From: CAXXOK01 sp964497495
GTDB taxonomy: Bacteria > Bacillota > Clostridia > Christensenellales > Aristaeellaceae
Length of the DNA: 64,000 bases
NCBI GenBank assembly: GCA_964497495.1
Contig: CAZCCZ010000005.1
Span: 1-64,000, forward strand
Reading direction: 5' to 3'
In this document: positions 7,636 through 16,542 of the stretch, one piece after another
Layout: each line of letters starts with the position of its first letter
Position numbering within the stretch: position 1 is the stretch's first letter
The notes under the pieces: model-generated
Told to the model about the DNA's origin: nothing
The model's database searches: none
Seen by the model: the letters and a program-made list of their open reading frames with translations, nothing else
Position numbers and translations under genes: made by a program

Positions 7636-9306
7636 ATGTACAATCTGCTGTTTGGCGGGGCCGCCGGTCAAGGGATTGAGACGACGGTGGCCATTCTGGA
7701 AAAATGGTTGAAGCGATCCGGCTACTATGTGTTCACCGTAAGGGATTTCATGTCCCGTGTCCGTGGCGGCCATAACTTTTCGTTAATACGTTTTGGTACC
7801 GAACCGATCTATTCGCACAGTAACCGCCTGGATTGCATTATCGCTCTTGACGACGAAACGATCCTTCTTCATCAGGATCAGCTAAAGGAAAACGGCGTTA
7901 TTCTCTGCGACAGCAAGCTGTCCGCCGCCGATCCCCGGTTAATGAAGTTCGATATGGAGGGGATAGCAAAAAAGCTCGGCAACCCTCGCGTATCCGGAAT
8001 CATCGCGGTCGGCATCCTTCTGAAACTGTTCGGCGAAACACCGGACGGCGCGGAGGATATCCTGCGTGATTTTATCAAGCAACAGTATCTTGATATTAAC
8101 CTCAAGGCTTTGCAGGAGGGGTATCGGATCGCCGAAAAACGCTATCAGCATCTCGACGGACAGTATGCCGGCTGGATGCTTATTTCCGGCAGCAAGGCCG
8201 TTGCGCTCGGGGCCGTTGCGGCCGGCCTTCGTTTCTACTCCGCTTATCCGATGTCGCCGTCCACATCCATCATGGAAACGCTGGCATCCGTGGCCGACGA
8301 GGCGGGCGTTGTGGTCGAACAGGCCGAGGACGAGATCGCCGCCGTCAACATGGCTATCGGCGCCTCTTATGCGGGCGCAAGAGCCATGACCGGCACGTCG
8401 GGCGGCGGTTTCTCCTTGATGGTAGAGGCTCTTGGCCTTTCCGGCATGGCGGAAATTCCGCTTGTGGTGATTGACGTACAGCGTCCGGGCCCGGTAACCG
8501 GGCTTCCAACGCGGACGGAGCAGAGCGACCTGAAATTTGTCATTTCCGCATCCCAGGGCGAATTTCCGCGGATGATCATCGCGCTGCGCAATCCGGCGGA
8601 CGCCTTTTATCAGACGATGCGAGCCTTTCATATCGCAGAAAAATACCAAATCCCGGTCATCCTTCTGAGCGATCAGTACCTTGGCGACGCCTCCTCGACC
8701 GTGGAGCCGTTCGATCCGGGACGTATCCGTGTTACCGAACCCGCGTCTGAATTCAACGGAGAAGGCGAATATCTTCGTTACCGGTACAGTGAAAACGGAA
8801 TTTCACCCCGTCTGATCCCGGGGAAAACCAGACATCCCGTGTTGATCGACAGCGACGAGCATGACGAGCGGGGGTGGATTACGGAATCTGCCGAGGTGCG
8901 CACGCAAATGATGGACAAGCGCATGAAAAAAATCGAGGGATTGAAACAGGAACTCCTGGAACCGGATTTTATGGGTCCGGATGATTTTGATACGTTGCTT
9001 CTCGGATGGGGATCAACCTGGGGGCCGATCGCGCAAGCCGTTCAACTGTTGAACGGGGAACAGCCAAGGCACTATGCCGCGCTGGTTTTCGGCGATGTTT
9101 ATCCGATGCCTCAAAAACTGCTGACGGAAAAGGCATCCAAAGCCAAACACATTATCAATATTGAACAGAACGCAACCGGTCAGTTGGCGGGATTGATCCG
9201 CGAAGAAACCGGAATCGCCTGTACGGGCAGCATCCTGAAATACGACGGAAGACAGATCACCGGGGAAGAGATCGCCGAGCGCATTCGCAAGGAGGGTTTA
9301 TCATGA
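7636..9306 (+). CDS. 2-oxoacid:ferredoxin oxidoreductase, fused gamma/alpha subunit
   Basis: A 556-residue subunit with the gamma domain (about residues 1-185, beginning FGGAAGQGIE, with RGGHNF) fused ahead of the alpha domain (from about 195: GSKAVALGAVAAG, then the AYPMSPSTSIMETLA segment that binds pyruvate-family substrates and TPP, and later MTGTSGGGFSLM). Such KorA/VorB-like subunits work with the beta subunit to decarboxylate a 2-oxoacid to acyl-CoA with reduction of ferredoxin. ATG 7636 was chosen because the conserved gamma-domain start follows directly and GGAAGAG is eight bases upstream; open frame continues upstream without family similarity. The downstream beta gene overlaps by four bases. 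The substrate (2-oxoglutarate or a branched-chain oxoacid) cannot be assigned. Confidence 0.88.
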   Translation: MYNLLFGGAAGQGIETTVAILEKWLKRSGYYVFTVRDFMSRVRGGHNFSLIRFGTEPIYSHSNRLDCIIALDDETILLHQDQLKENGVILCDSKLSAADPRLMKFDMEGIAKKLGNPRVSGIIAVGILLKLFGETPDGAEDILRDFIKQQYLDINLKALQEGYRIAEKRYQHLDGQYAGWMLISGSKAVALGAVAAGLRFYSAYPMSPSTSIMETLASVADEAGVVVEQAEDEIAAVNMAIGASYAGARAMTGTSGGGFSLMVEALGLSGMAEIPLVVIDVQRPGPVTGLPTRTEQSDLKFVISASQGEFPRMIIALRNPADAFYQTMRAFHIAEKYQIPVILLSDQYLGDASSTVEPFDPGRIRVTEPASEFNGEGEYLRYRYSENGISPRLIPGKTRHPVLIDSDEHDERGWITESAEVRTQMMDKRMKKIEGLKQELLEPDFMGPDDFDTLLLGWGSTWGPIAQAVQLLNGEQPRHYAALVFGDVYPMPQKLLTEKASKAKHIINIEQNATGQLAGLIREETGIACTGSILKYDGRQITGEEIAERIRKEGLS

Positions 9307-10154
9307 GCACGGAGGCTTTTTGCACGTATGAAACAGCATGGTGCCCGGGCTGTGGGAATTTCATTATTCTGGAATGCCTGAAAACCGCGCTTGAGCAACT
9401 TGGGCGGGAACCTTCCGAAGTCCTTGTGGCGGCGGGAATCGGCCAAGGGGCAAAGACGCCGCAGTACATTAACGCGAACGCATTCTGCGGCCTTCACGGG
9501 CGTTCGCTTCCCGCGGCTGCGGCGGCGAAAATCGCCAATGAAAAGCTGACGGTTGTCGTAGATACGGGCGACGGGGACTCTTACGGCGAGGGCGGAAACC
9601 ACTTCATCCACAACATCCGGAGAAATGTCGATATTGCGCATTTCGTTCACGACAATCAGATTTATGGCCTGACGAAAGGCCAGGCGTCGCCGACCTCCGT
9701 TATCGGCCTTGTCACCGGGGTTCAAACCGACGGGAATTTTACCGAACCGCTCAATCCGGTGCTGGTGGCGATTGCATCCGGAGCGGGTTTTGTGGCCCGC
9801 GCCTTTACCGGGCATAAAGACCAGCTGATTTCGCTGATGAAACAGGCGATTGAGTATAAAGGCTACGCGCTGGTCGATATTTTGCAACCTTGCGTCAGTT
9901 TTAACAAGACGAATACTTTTACCTGGTATAACGAACGGGTCTACGAACTGGACGAATCCTACGACCGTTCCGATAAAACAGCCGCGCTGCAAAAAGCGTT
10001 GGAATTCGGGGATAAGATCCCGTTAGGAATTCTTTACCGTGAGGAGAAGAAGACGTTTCACCAAAAGAACGAGGTGTTGAAACAAGGGACTCCGCTGCTT
10101 GAAAGGAAAACAGATGCGGCTTTAGTGAACCGGCTCATCGCTTCTTACATTTAA
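9303..10154 (+). CDS. 2-oxoacid:ferredoxin oxidoreductase, beta subunit (TPP-binding)
   Basis: A 283-residue TPP-binding beta subunit. Seen: WCPGCGNF near residue 13, with one of the cysteines typical of the family; GAKTPQYINANAFCGLHGRSLPAA; the TPP/Mg motif GDGDSYGEGGNH at about 80-90; NQIYGLTKGQASPTS at about 118; and a C-terminal HQKNEVLKQGTPLLERK tail as in short archaeal-type beta subunits. The ATG overlaps the stop of the alpha gene (ATGA), so stoichiometric coupled translation is expected. No delta ferredoxin-like subunit is encoded next to it, as usual for the two-subunit class. Confidence 0.9.
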   Translation: MSTEAFCTYETAWCPGCGNFIILECLKTALEQLGREPSEVLVAAGIGQGAKTPQYINANAFCGLHGRSLPAAAAAKIANEKLTVVVDTGDGDSYGEGGNHFIHNIRRNVDIAHFVHDNQIYGLTKGQASPTSVIGLVTGVQTDGNFTEPLNPVLVAIASGAGFVARAFTGHKDQLISLMKQAIEYKGYALVDILQPCVSFNKTNTFTWYNERVYELDESYDRSDKTAALQKALEFGDKIPLGILYREEKKTFHQKNEVLKQGTPLLERKTDAALVNRLIASYI

Positions 10155-10590
10155 ATCGTGTTGGGAAGCAATCGTATGGCGGTTTAAATGATAATGCTGT
10201 TGATAGTCAACATATCGAGGAGGAGTACCGTAAACCGACACGAGAGGTGAGTATGCGTTATCCGCCCGATCAGTCCATCTGTTTTTCTACTTTGCACCGT
10301 AAAACTACTCTTTATCTCTTTTCCCGAATAAAACCACCGGCTTAGCCGGTGGTTTTATTCGGGAATCGCACTGTTTTCCGGTAAAAGCGGCAACGCAAGG
10401 CGCGACCGTTGTTTCGGGACGCTAAAAGGCAGCGCTCTATCCCGGGCTGCAAGGCCCAAAAGGAATAAAGCTTATCGTTCATTGGTTCGCATATCCTGTA
10501 TTGCCGCAGGACGTCAACACGGTGTCCGGACGAATATAGGCCCGGATCTGGAAAGAAAAACAACCCCGAATAGAAAAACGGATTCTCCTA
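10155..10590. other. Gene-free stretch between the oxidoreductase operon and the ROK regulator
   Basis: No convincing gene. It contains the long inverted repeat described separately; the rest shows no recognisable coding or RNA signature. Confidence 0.5.
10321..10365. terminator. Long perfect inverted repeat, probably bidirectional terminator or REP-like hairpin
   Basis: Two 22-base arms pair perfectly around one central base. The core CCACCGGCT/AGCCGGTGG is flanked by AAAA/TTTT tracts that then continue pairing. The A/T tracts inside the stem would give a U-run on either strand, so it could end transcription from both sides. Confidence 0.7.
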
Positions 10591-10619
10591 TTGACAAGGA
10601 AAACACATCGTGTTATGAT
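10591..10619 (+). promoter_or_regulatory. Promoter of the ROK regulator gene
   Basis: TTGACA at 10591-10596, 17-base spacer, TATGAT at 10614-10619. Confidence 0.85.
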
Positions 10620-10648
10620 CTCATTGATTAATTAAGTTAATCAATGAG
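10620..10648 (+). promoter_or_regulatory. Operator palindrome overlapping the transcription start
   Basis: The perfect 12-base arms CTCATTGATTAA and TTAATCAATGAG are separated by five bases. They start directly after the -10 box. ROK repressors of the XylR/NagC group bind AT-rich palindromes centred on TTAA-type sequence, so autorepression by the following gene is likely. Confidence 0.75.
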
Positions 10649-10696
10649 ATTGGTTAATATTTAAATCAAATATAAAACATTACGTTGAGGTGCGCC

Positions 10697-11917
10697 ATGA
10701 GATTTGGTATCAACAGTTCGGATATGCTGAGGCGTAACCGTTCCCTGATTGTGAAGCACCTGATGAGGGTCGGCTCGATCTCCCGAACGGATCTGGCCAA
10801 AATGACCGCGCTTACCCAAGCCACGATCACCAAAATAGTCGCTGACCTGATCGAGTCCGGCTTCGTCGAGGAGACCGGCTTGGGTAAAGGTGAAAAAGGG
10901 CGGCGTACGATCAACCTCCGGCTCTGCACCCAAAAATTCTTCGTCGTCGGCATCAAGCTGACCCGTCGGAATATCATTGTGGGCGTGTTCGATTTTTCCA
11001 GCGCCCTGTATGAAAAGCACACGTTGGATATCGCCAAAGCCTCTCCCATGGAGACCGTGGCGTCCATTGAGACGCTTATCAGCCAGCTACGGCAGCAATA
11101 TCCTTCCATCGTCGCCATCGGCCTGTCGGTACCGGGTCCCTACCTGCGCAGCAAGGGCGTCATTGCAAAGATGACGGAGCAGAGCGCCTGGGACTCCTTC
11201 AACGTAAAACAATACTTCAACCGCGAGCGGTTCGGACTGCCTGTTTTTATCGAACATGATGCCAAAGCCGGTGCGCTGGCCATTCATTACTACGATGAGG
11301 TCACCTGCGACGTTCTGGTGCATCTTCTTCTATCGGACGGCGTAGGCGCCGGTATCCTTGTCGGCGATAATCTGCTGCTGGGCCGGGACGGCATCGCCGG
11401 GGAGGTCGGCCACACGTGTATCGACATCAACGGCCGCCCGTGCCCCTGCGCCCCCCATTCCCAGGGATGCCTGGAACAATACTGCTCCAGCCTGTCTTTC
11501 CTGAGGGACGTCAAGGAGGCGTTAGCGGGCCGCGAAGACTCAACCCTTTACGCGCAGCGCGAACGCCTGAGCGTGGAGGATGTGTTTGAGGCCGCTTCGG
11601 CCGGCGACGCATTCGCCGTTCACATGACCGAACTGGTAGGTTCCTACATTGGCATCGGTATTGTGAACATCATCAACACTTACAACCCCGACTGCATCAT
11701 CATGAGCGACATTATGACCAAGGGCGGTCCGATTATGCTTCGCTCCATTCAGAACACGGTGCGGGAACGTATTCTTCCCGAACTGTACGAACACGTGCGC
11801 ATCAAGTATTGCTGTCTGAAGGAAGATCCCACCCTTCTGGGCGCTATGGCGACGGTTCTGGACAATTTCCTGCTTGATCCGTACCAGTTCTCCCGGCAGA
11901 AGAAGCAGAGGGGATGA
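10697..11917 (+). CDS. ROK family transcriptional repressor (XylR/NagC type)
   Basis: A 406-residue regulator. A winged helix-turn-helix covers about residues 8-65 (SISRTDLAKMTALTQATITK) and is followed by a ROK sugar-kinase-like effector domain. Seen in the latter: IGLSVPGP, an EHDAKAGAL segment, and GIAGEVGHTCID followed by a cysteine cluster CPC...GCLEQYC that usually binds structural zinc. The spacing after CPC is APHSQ rather than the common G-x-x, a mild variation. ATG 10697 was chosen because GAGGTG lies four bases upstream. The promoter carries a perfect palindrome at the start point, consistent with autoregulation and control of the adjacent GH32/ABC genes. The effector is probably a sugar released or imported by that operon. 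Confidence 0.9.
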   Translation: MRFGINSSDMLRRNRSLIVKHLMRVGSISRTDLAKMTALTQATITKIVADLIESGFVEETGLGKGEKGRRTINLRLCTQKFFVVGIKLTRRNIIVGVFDFSSALYEKHTLDIAKASPMETVASIETLISQLRQQYPSIVAIGLSVPGPYLRSKGVIAKMTEQSAWDSFNVKQYFNRERFGLPVFIEHDAKAGALAIHYYDEVTCDVLVHLLLSDGVGAGILVGDNLLLGRDGIAGEVGHTCIDINGRPCPCAPHSQGCLEQYCSSLSFLRDVKEALAGREDSTLYAQRERLSVEDVFEAASAGDAFAVHMTELVGSYIGIGIVNIINTYNPDCIIMSDIMTKGGPIMLRSIQNTVRERILPELYEHVRIKYCCLKEDPTLLGAMATVLDNFLLDPYQFSRQKKQRG

Positions 11918-12091
11918 ACCGATGTAAACAAGTCTTGCAACCCTTTCGTTTTTAGGCTGTACCAGGCGCCGACGGGTGCCTGCAGCGGGTATACGCGGTG
12001 TTCGGCAGCCCGGCAAGTCGGCGGACGAACGACAATAGCCTGAGCCAACATGCACCGATCAAAATCCAATAGCTCTGGAGGCGTCGAAGAA

Positions 12092-13261
12092 ATGATCGAC
12101 TTTGTGTTTGAGAACCCGGCAAAAATCATCTTTGGGAAAAAAGCGATGGACTCGCTGGCGGAAGAAATTCTAAAATACGGTAAAAAAGTCTTAATCGTGT
12201 ACGGCGGCGGCAGTATTAAGAAATATGGCGTATTCGACCAAGTAAAGCAGCAGCTGGCAAAGGGCGGCCTTGCCTATACGGAATTGTCCGGCGTCATACC
12301 CAACCCCGTGCTCGGCAAGGTAAGGGAAGGCATCGACGTCTGCCGGAAAAGCGGGATTGACTTCATCCTCGCCCTGGGCGGGGGCAGCGTGATCGATACG
12401 GTCAAGGGCATCGCAAACGGTGTCCCCTACGAAGGGGACGTGTGGGATTTCTACGCGCATTCGGTCGCGCCCAAGAAGGTGCTGCCCTTCGGCGTCGTGC
12501 TTACCATTCCGGCTTCCGGCAGTGAGATGAGCTACTCCTCCGTCATTACCAACGAGGACGGAAGGTTCAAGCGAGGCTTCAATTCGCTGACCAATGTGCC
12601 GAAATTCTCCATTCTCAACCCGGAGTTCACCTTCACCCTTCCCCCGTACCAGACGGCCTGCGGTTGCGTGGATATCATGTCCCACATGATGGAGCGCTAT
12701 TTTACACAGGTGGATCATACCGATTTTACGGACAGAATGATCGAGGGCGGAATCCGCACCATACTTTTCAACGGTCCCATCGCCCTTGCGCATCCGCAGG
12801 ATTATGACGCGCGGGCCGAAATCATGTGGACGGCGAGTATCGCGCACAACACGCTGATGCAGACCGGACGCGTCGGGGACTGGGCTTCGCACGGCATCGA
12901 GCACGAGCTCAGCGCCGAGTACGACATTGCGCACGGCGCGGGCCTGGCCATCGTTACGCCTGCCTGGATGAAATATGTCTATCGCCGCGGCGTTAACCGC
13001 TTCGTGCAGTTCGCGCAGCGTGTGTTCGACGTGGACTTTGCCCCGGGTATGGAAGAAGAAACCGCGCTGGAAGGCATCTACCGCCTGGAAGCGTTCTTCA
13101 CCCGCATCGGTATGCCCACGCGGCTGAGCCAGGCCGGTATCGACGAAAGCAAGCTGGAGATGCTGGCCCGCCGCGCCAACCCCACGAGGGAGCCCGCCAT
13201 GGGCAACTTCGTCAAGCTGGACGCAAAGGATATTCTGGCGATCTACAAACTTGCCCTGTGA
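12092..13261 (+). CDS. Iron-containing alcohol dehydrogenase (YqhD/BDH type)
   Basis: A 389-residue group III alcohol dehydrogenase. Such enzymes reduce aldehydes with NAD(P)H using an Fe or Zn ion. The nucleotide-binding segment LGGGSVIDTVKGIA is at about residues 95-108. The metal ligands are carried by CVDIMSHMMERYF and by WASHGIEHELSAEYDIAHGAGLA. Length and motifs match butanol dehydrogenase/YqhD-like enzymes. The start is set by GGAGG ten bases upstream of ATG 12092; an upstream in-frame ATG at 12050 has no ribosome site. The gene is followed immediately by the GH32 gene, whose ribosome site overlaps this stop codon. Its role beside a fructosidase could be to reduce an aldehyde derived from the imported compound; this is inference. 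Confidence 0.9.
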   Translation: MIDFVFENPAKIIFGKKAMDSLAEEILKYGKKVLIVYGGGSIKKYGVFDQVKQQLAKGGLAYTELSGVIPNPVLGKVREGIDVCRKSGIDFILALGGGSVIDTVKGIANGVPYEGDVWDFYAHSVAPKKVLPFGVVLTIPASGSEMSYSSVITNEDGRFKRGFNSLTNVPKFSILNPEFTFTLPPYQTACGCVDIMSHMMERYFTQVDHTDFTDRMIEGGIRTILFNGPIALAHPQDYDARAEIMWTASIAHNTLMQTGRVGDWASHGIEHELSAEYDIAHGAGLAIVTPAWMKYVYRRGVNRFVQFAQRVFDVDFAPGMEEETALEGIYRLEAFFTRIGMPTRLSQAGIDESKLEMLARRANPTREPAMGNFVKLDAKDILAIYKLAL

Positions 13262-13271
13262 GGTGAACTGC

Positions 13272-15056
13272 GTGAAACAATATCGCTTCCATGCGGACGG
13301 TTACCGCCAACTCACGGTGTTCACTTCGGCCGTCGTCGAAGGCGAGGGCTTCATCCGCCTGCGGGACCGCCTGGGAGCCGTGGCGATGGAAAAGCGCTAC
13401 GCGGGCCCCCTGGCCCAGCCCGCATTCGGAATGCTGAACCCGGATGAGGATTACACGTTGGAGCTGGAAAACCTCAACGCTCATTTCATCTACCTGTGCG
13501 AGTGCGCAGGGCAGCTGGAGAGGGGCGTAAGCTATCTGGAAATCGCCGGCGACGAGCTGGAGCCTTACGACCGCGCCCGCATGGCGGCGGCTTACGACCA
13601 GCCCTTTCGTAACCAGTACCATTTCAGCGCCTTCAAGAACTGGATCAACGATCCCAACGGCCTGTGCCGCCATAACGGCCTGTATCATCTGTTCTACCAG
13701 ATGAACCCGAACGGCCTGCGCTGGGATCTGATGCACTGGGGCCACGCGGTGAGCAAGGATCTGCTTCACTGGACACATCTGCCAGTGGTTCTCTACCCGC
13801 AGCCCGAGTTCTACCTGGCCGGCGCAAACACGGCCAACCCAGGCCAGATCAAACAATACTCCCTCTGGTGCAAGGGCCTTTGCGACAGCTTTTCCGGTTC
13901 CACGGACGCGATTCTCGGCGGCGCGTACACCGGTTCCGCCGTTGCGGACGAAGACCGGATCCGGTTGTATTTCACGCGCAGCATCGGCCCGCTGAAAAAG
14001 GGAAGCCGGACGTCGGAAAAGCAGGCGTTGGCGTACATCCACGACGACGTTCACGCCGTTGACGAGCAGATCATTTTGGATAAGCGTCCGGAGGGAAACC
14101 AGGAAAGCGACCCCACCTTCCGCGACCCCAAGGTAGTGAACATCGCCGGGCAGGAATACATGCTCATCGCCACCACCGTGGACGGCGTGTGCTCCGTGAT
14201 GATGTACAGGCGGGTGACCGACGCGCGCTGGGAATACCAGGGCGTGATCATGCGCGACGATCTTCCCTGCAAGACGTTCGAATGCGTCAATTACATCCAG
14301 AGCCCGGAGGATCCCTGGCGCGGAGCGATCGTATGCGCACTTCAGGCGCCCCGCGATCCCTACGGTCGTACCTGCCTGAGCGCCTGCTACGTCGGTTCCT
14401 TCACCGATCCCCGCCACTTCGTGCCCGAGACCCGGACCTTTTATGATTTCGGCACGTCCGGCTACGCGTATCAGTTTATGGATCTGCCGGACCGCACGGT
14501 GTCCTTCGGCTGGATCTGCAGCCCCTATGAGGAATTCCCTTTCGAAGGTTCTTCGGCCAACGGCTGCATGACCATTCCGCGGGAAAACGTGATTCGCGAC
14601 GGAAAGATGTACAGCGTACCCGCCCGCGAAATGAAGCAGTTGGATGGGGAAACCGTATTCCAGGGTAAGGGCGAGAATTTCGAGGCAGAAGTGGAGGACA
14701 ACTGCTACCACCTGGATTTGTCCTTCCGGCAGAATACGGATTTCAGGCTCGTATTCGCCGATGACGGCCACAGGCACATCGGGCTGGCGTACGACAGCGG
14801 CCGTCTGCGCATCCTTAACGGCCCCAAAGATGGGCTGAGCGTAGCCAACCTGTTTCTGGATGTGGCGGATATCAAAAAGCTGTGTGTTTACGTGGATCGC
14901 GCTGCCATCGAGGTGTTCGTAAACAACGGCGAGCAGATGGCCTGTAAAGACTACTTCATCCGCACGCCAAAGCATATCTGTTCCGCGCAGTTCCGCCGCC
15001 CCGGGGCGGTGTCCGGAGCGGCGATCACGATGGTCCGGCCGATCTGGGGCGCATAA
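13272..15056 (+). CDS. Glycoside hydrolase family 32 beta-fructosidase
   Basis: A 594-residue GH32 enzyme that hydrolyses beta-fructosides such as sucrose, levan or inulin oligomers by a retaining mechanism. A roughly 115-residue N-terminal extension precedes the five-bladed propeller. The nucleophile is Asp127 in WINDPNG; a DLMHWGHAVSKDLLHW block follows; RDPKVV carries the transition-state Asp at about residue 280; FECVNY holds the acid/base Glu at about 335. The C-terminal beta-sandwich ends in AIEVFVNNGE. There is no signal peptide, so it acts inside the cell on imported oligosaccharides. GTG 13272 was chosen because GAGGTG at 13260-13265 gives ideal spacing; this ribosome site overlaps the previous stop codon. 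The extended N-terminus is longer than in most sucrases. Confidence 0.92.
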   Translation: MKQYRFHADGYRQLTVFTSAVVEGEGFIRLRDRLGAVAMEKRYAGPLAQPAFGMLNPDEDYTLELENLNAHFIYLCECAGQLERGVSYLEIAGDELEPYDRARMAAAYDQPFRNQYHFSAFKNWINDPNGLCRHNGLYHLFYQMNPNGLRWDLMHWGHAVSKDLLHWTHLPVVLYPQPEFYLAGANTANPGQIKQYSLWCKGLCDSFSGSTDAILGGAYTGSAVADEDRIRLYFTRSIGPLKKGSRTSEKQALAYIHDDVHAVDEQIILDKRPEGNQESDPTFRDPKVVNIAGQEYMLIATTVDGVCSVMMYRRVTDARWEYQGVIMRDDLPCKTFECVNYIQSPEDPWRGAIVCALQAPRDPYGRTCLSACYVGSFTDPRHFVPETRTFYDFGTSGYAYQFMDLPDRTVSFGWICSPYEEFPFEGSSANGCMTIPRENVIRDGKMYSVPAREMKQLDGETVFQGKGENFEAEVEDNCYHLDLSFRQNTDFRLVFADDGHRHIGLAYDSGRLRILNGPKDGLSVANLFLDVADIKKLCVYVDRAAIEVFVNNGEQMACKDYFIRTPKHICSAQFRRPGAVSGAAITMVRPIWGA

Positions 15057-15093
15057 CGCGCGGCCTTTCCGTCCGCGTTAACTACCGAATCTG

Positions 15094-15109
15094 CGAGCCT
15101 GCAGGCTCG
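15094..15109 (+). promoter_or_regulatory. 16-base perfect palindrome ahead of the binding-protein gene
   Basis: CGAGCCTGCAGGCTCG lies 29 bases before the start codon. It could be a small stem or an operator; no promoter is visible immediately upstream. Confidence 0.35.
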
Positions 15110-15137
15110 AAAAGATAAAAAAAGGAGGAATCTCAAA

Positions 15138-16421
15138 ATGAAGAAAACCCTTGGTAAACTGGTTTGTGCCATCCTCAGTCTGACGCTTGTATTGACCCTC
15201 GCGGGCATACCCGTCACCGGGGCGGCGGCATCGGAGGAAAAAGTTCTGGAGGTCTGGCGTCCGTCCAACAACGAGTCCATCGAAGGCTTCTGGCAGGCCC
15301 GCGTGGATTCGTTCAACGAGAAGTATGCCGGTCAGTACAAGGTCGTGCAGTCCACCTTCCCCAAGAGCGGCGATCAGGGCTACGCCAATAAGGTCGGCGC
15401 GGCCGTGCTTTCCGACACGTTACCCGACCTGATTCTGGTCGATGGCCCCAACGTATCCAACTATGCGATCAACGAAATGATCATCCCGCTGGAAAGCTAC
15501 ATATCCGCGGACAGCAAAGCCGACCTGCTGGATTCCATCGTCACGCAGGGTACCTTCAACAACCAGCTTTACGCCGTCGGCCTGTGGGAGTCTTCCGTGG
15601 GCATCTACTATAACAAAAAGATGCTCGCGGACGCCGGCATCGAAGTGCCCGCCAGCATGGACGATGCCTGGACCTGGAGCGAACTGCTGGACAACGCCAA
15701 GAAGCTTACGACCAGCGACCATTACGGCATCACTTTCCACAACGAAATCGGCGAGCAGGTGACCTACTTCTACTCCCCCATGGTCGTGGAGAACGGAAGC
15801 GACCTGGTCAGCCCGGACGGCAGCGCGGCCACCGGTTACCTTAACGGCGCCGCATCCGTAAAGGCGATCGAGACGATCAAGAAGTTCTACGACGAGGGCG
15901 TGGCCAACGTCTCCCCCACCGCCACCGAGTTCCACGACGGCAAATCCGCCATGCTGCTGGGCGGCTCCCACCAGATCGGCGTTCTCGCATCCTATCCCGA
16001 TCTGGATTGGGGCCTGACCTATTACCCCGCCTCCGACGACGGCGTTCTGAAGTGCCCCACCGGAAGCTGGGCCCTGGCAATCACCAGCAAGGCCTCTGAT
16101 CCCGACGGCGCTTGGCTGTTCCTGGATTGGATGACGAACACCGAAGGCAACATGGCGGGCTGCACCGCGTCCGGCTACCTGCCCAACCGTCACTCCTCCG
16201 CCGAAGCCCTGCCCTCGTACAACGAGTATCCGCGCAACGTCTTTGTAGAAATGCTTTCCGCCTGCGGCGCTCCTCGGCCACGCACCCCGGAGTATGCGCT
16301 GCTGTCCAGTCAGTTCACCACCGCGATCACCGATGCGCTGACCGGCGTGGATATCCAGACCAAGCTCGACGAAGGCGCGAAAATCGTCGATGACGACTAT
16401 GCCATGAACTATAGTGAATAA
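15138..16421 (+). CDS. Extracellular sugar-binding protein of a CUT1 ABC transporter
   Basis: A 427-residue family 1 solute-binding protein. The signal peptide covers about residues 1-31 (MKKTLGKL basic start, hydrophobic core, GAAAS cleavage region). It contains no lipobox cysteine at the cleavage site, which is unusual for a Gram-positive binding protein. The mature protein opens with LEVWRPSNNESIEGFW and contains YYNKKMLADAGI and a MLLGGSHQIG stretch typical of the maltose/raffinose-binding group. AAAGGAGG lies eight bases upstream. It follows GH32 and precedes two permease genes, so a fructo-oligosaccharide ligand is likely. A strong hairpin follows the stop codon. Confidence 0.9.
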   Translation: MKKTLGKLVCAILSLTLVLTLAGIPVTGAAASEEKVLEVWRPSNNESIEGFWQARVDSFNEKYAGQYKVVQSTFPKSGDQGYANKVGAAVLSDTLPDLILVDGPNVSNYAINEMIIPLESYISADSKADLLDSIVTQGTFNNQLYAVGLWESSVGIYYNKKMLADAGIEVPASMDDAWTWSELLDNAKKLTTSDHYGITFHNEIGEQVTYFYSPMVVENGSDLVSPDGSAATGYLNGAASVKAIETIKKFYDEGVANVSPTATEFHDGKSAMLLGGSHQIGVLASYPDLDWGLTYYPASDDGVLKCPTGSWALAITSKASDPDGAWLFLDWMTNTEGNMAGCTASGYLPNRHSSAEALPSYNEYPRNVFVEMLSACGAPRPRTPEYALLSSQFTTAITDALTGVDIQTKLDEGAKIVDDDYAMNYSE

Positions 16422-16443
16422 AGGGCTCCGTTCCTGACAAAAG

Positions 16444-16480
16444 CCGCGCGGCAACGGCTGACAGCCGTTGCCGCGCGGCC
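16444..16480 (+). repeat. GC-rich hairpin between binding protein and permease genes
   Basis: Seventeen perfectly pairing bases per arm (core GCCGCGCGGCAACGGCT) with a 3-base loop and no U-run. It is probably an mRNA-stabilising or partial termination structure. Confidence 0.75.
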
Positions 16481-16542
16481 CGTCCATACGGGGCATGGCT
16501 TGCCGAGCGAACCCAAAAAGCAGGATACTGGGGGGAACCCAC

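Noticed and set aside
13212..14975. Long open frame on the minus strand (587 codons)
   Set aside because: Antisense shadow of the GH32 gene; no family signature, and GC-rich codon use keeps the opposite frame open.
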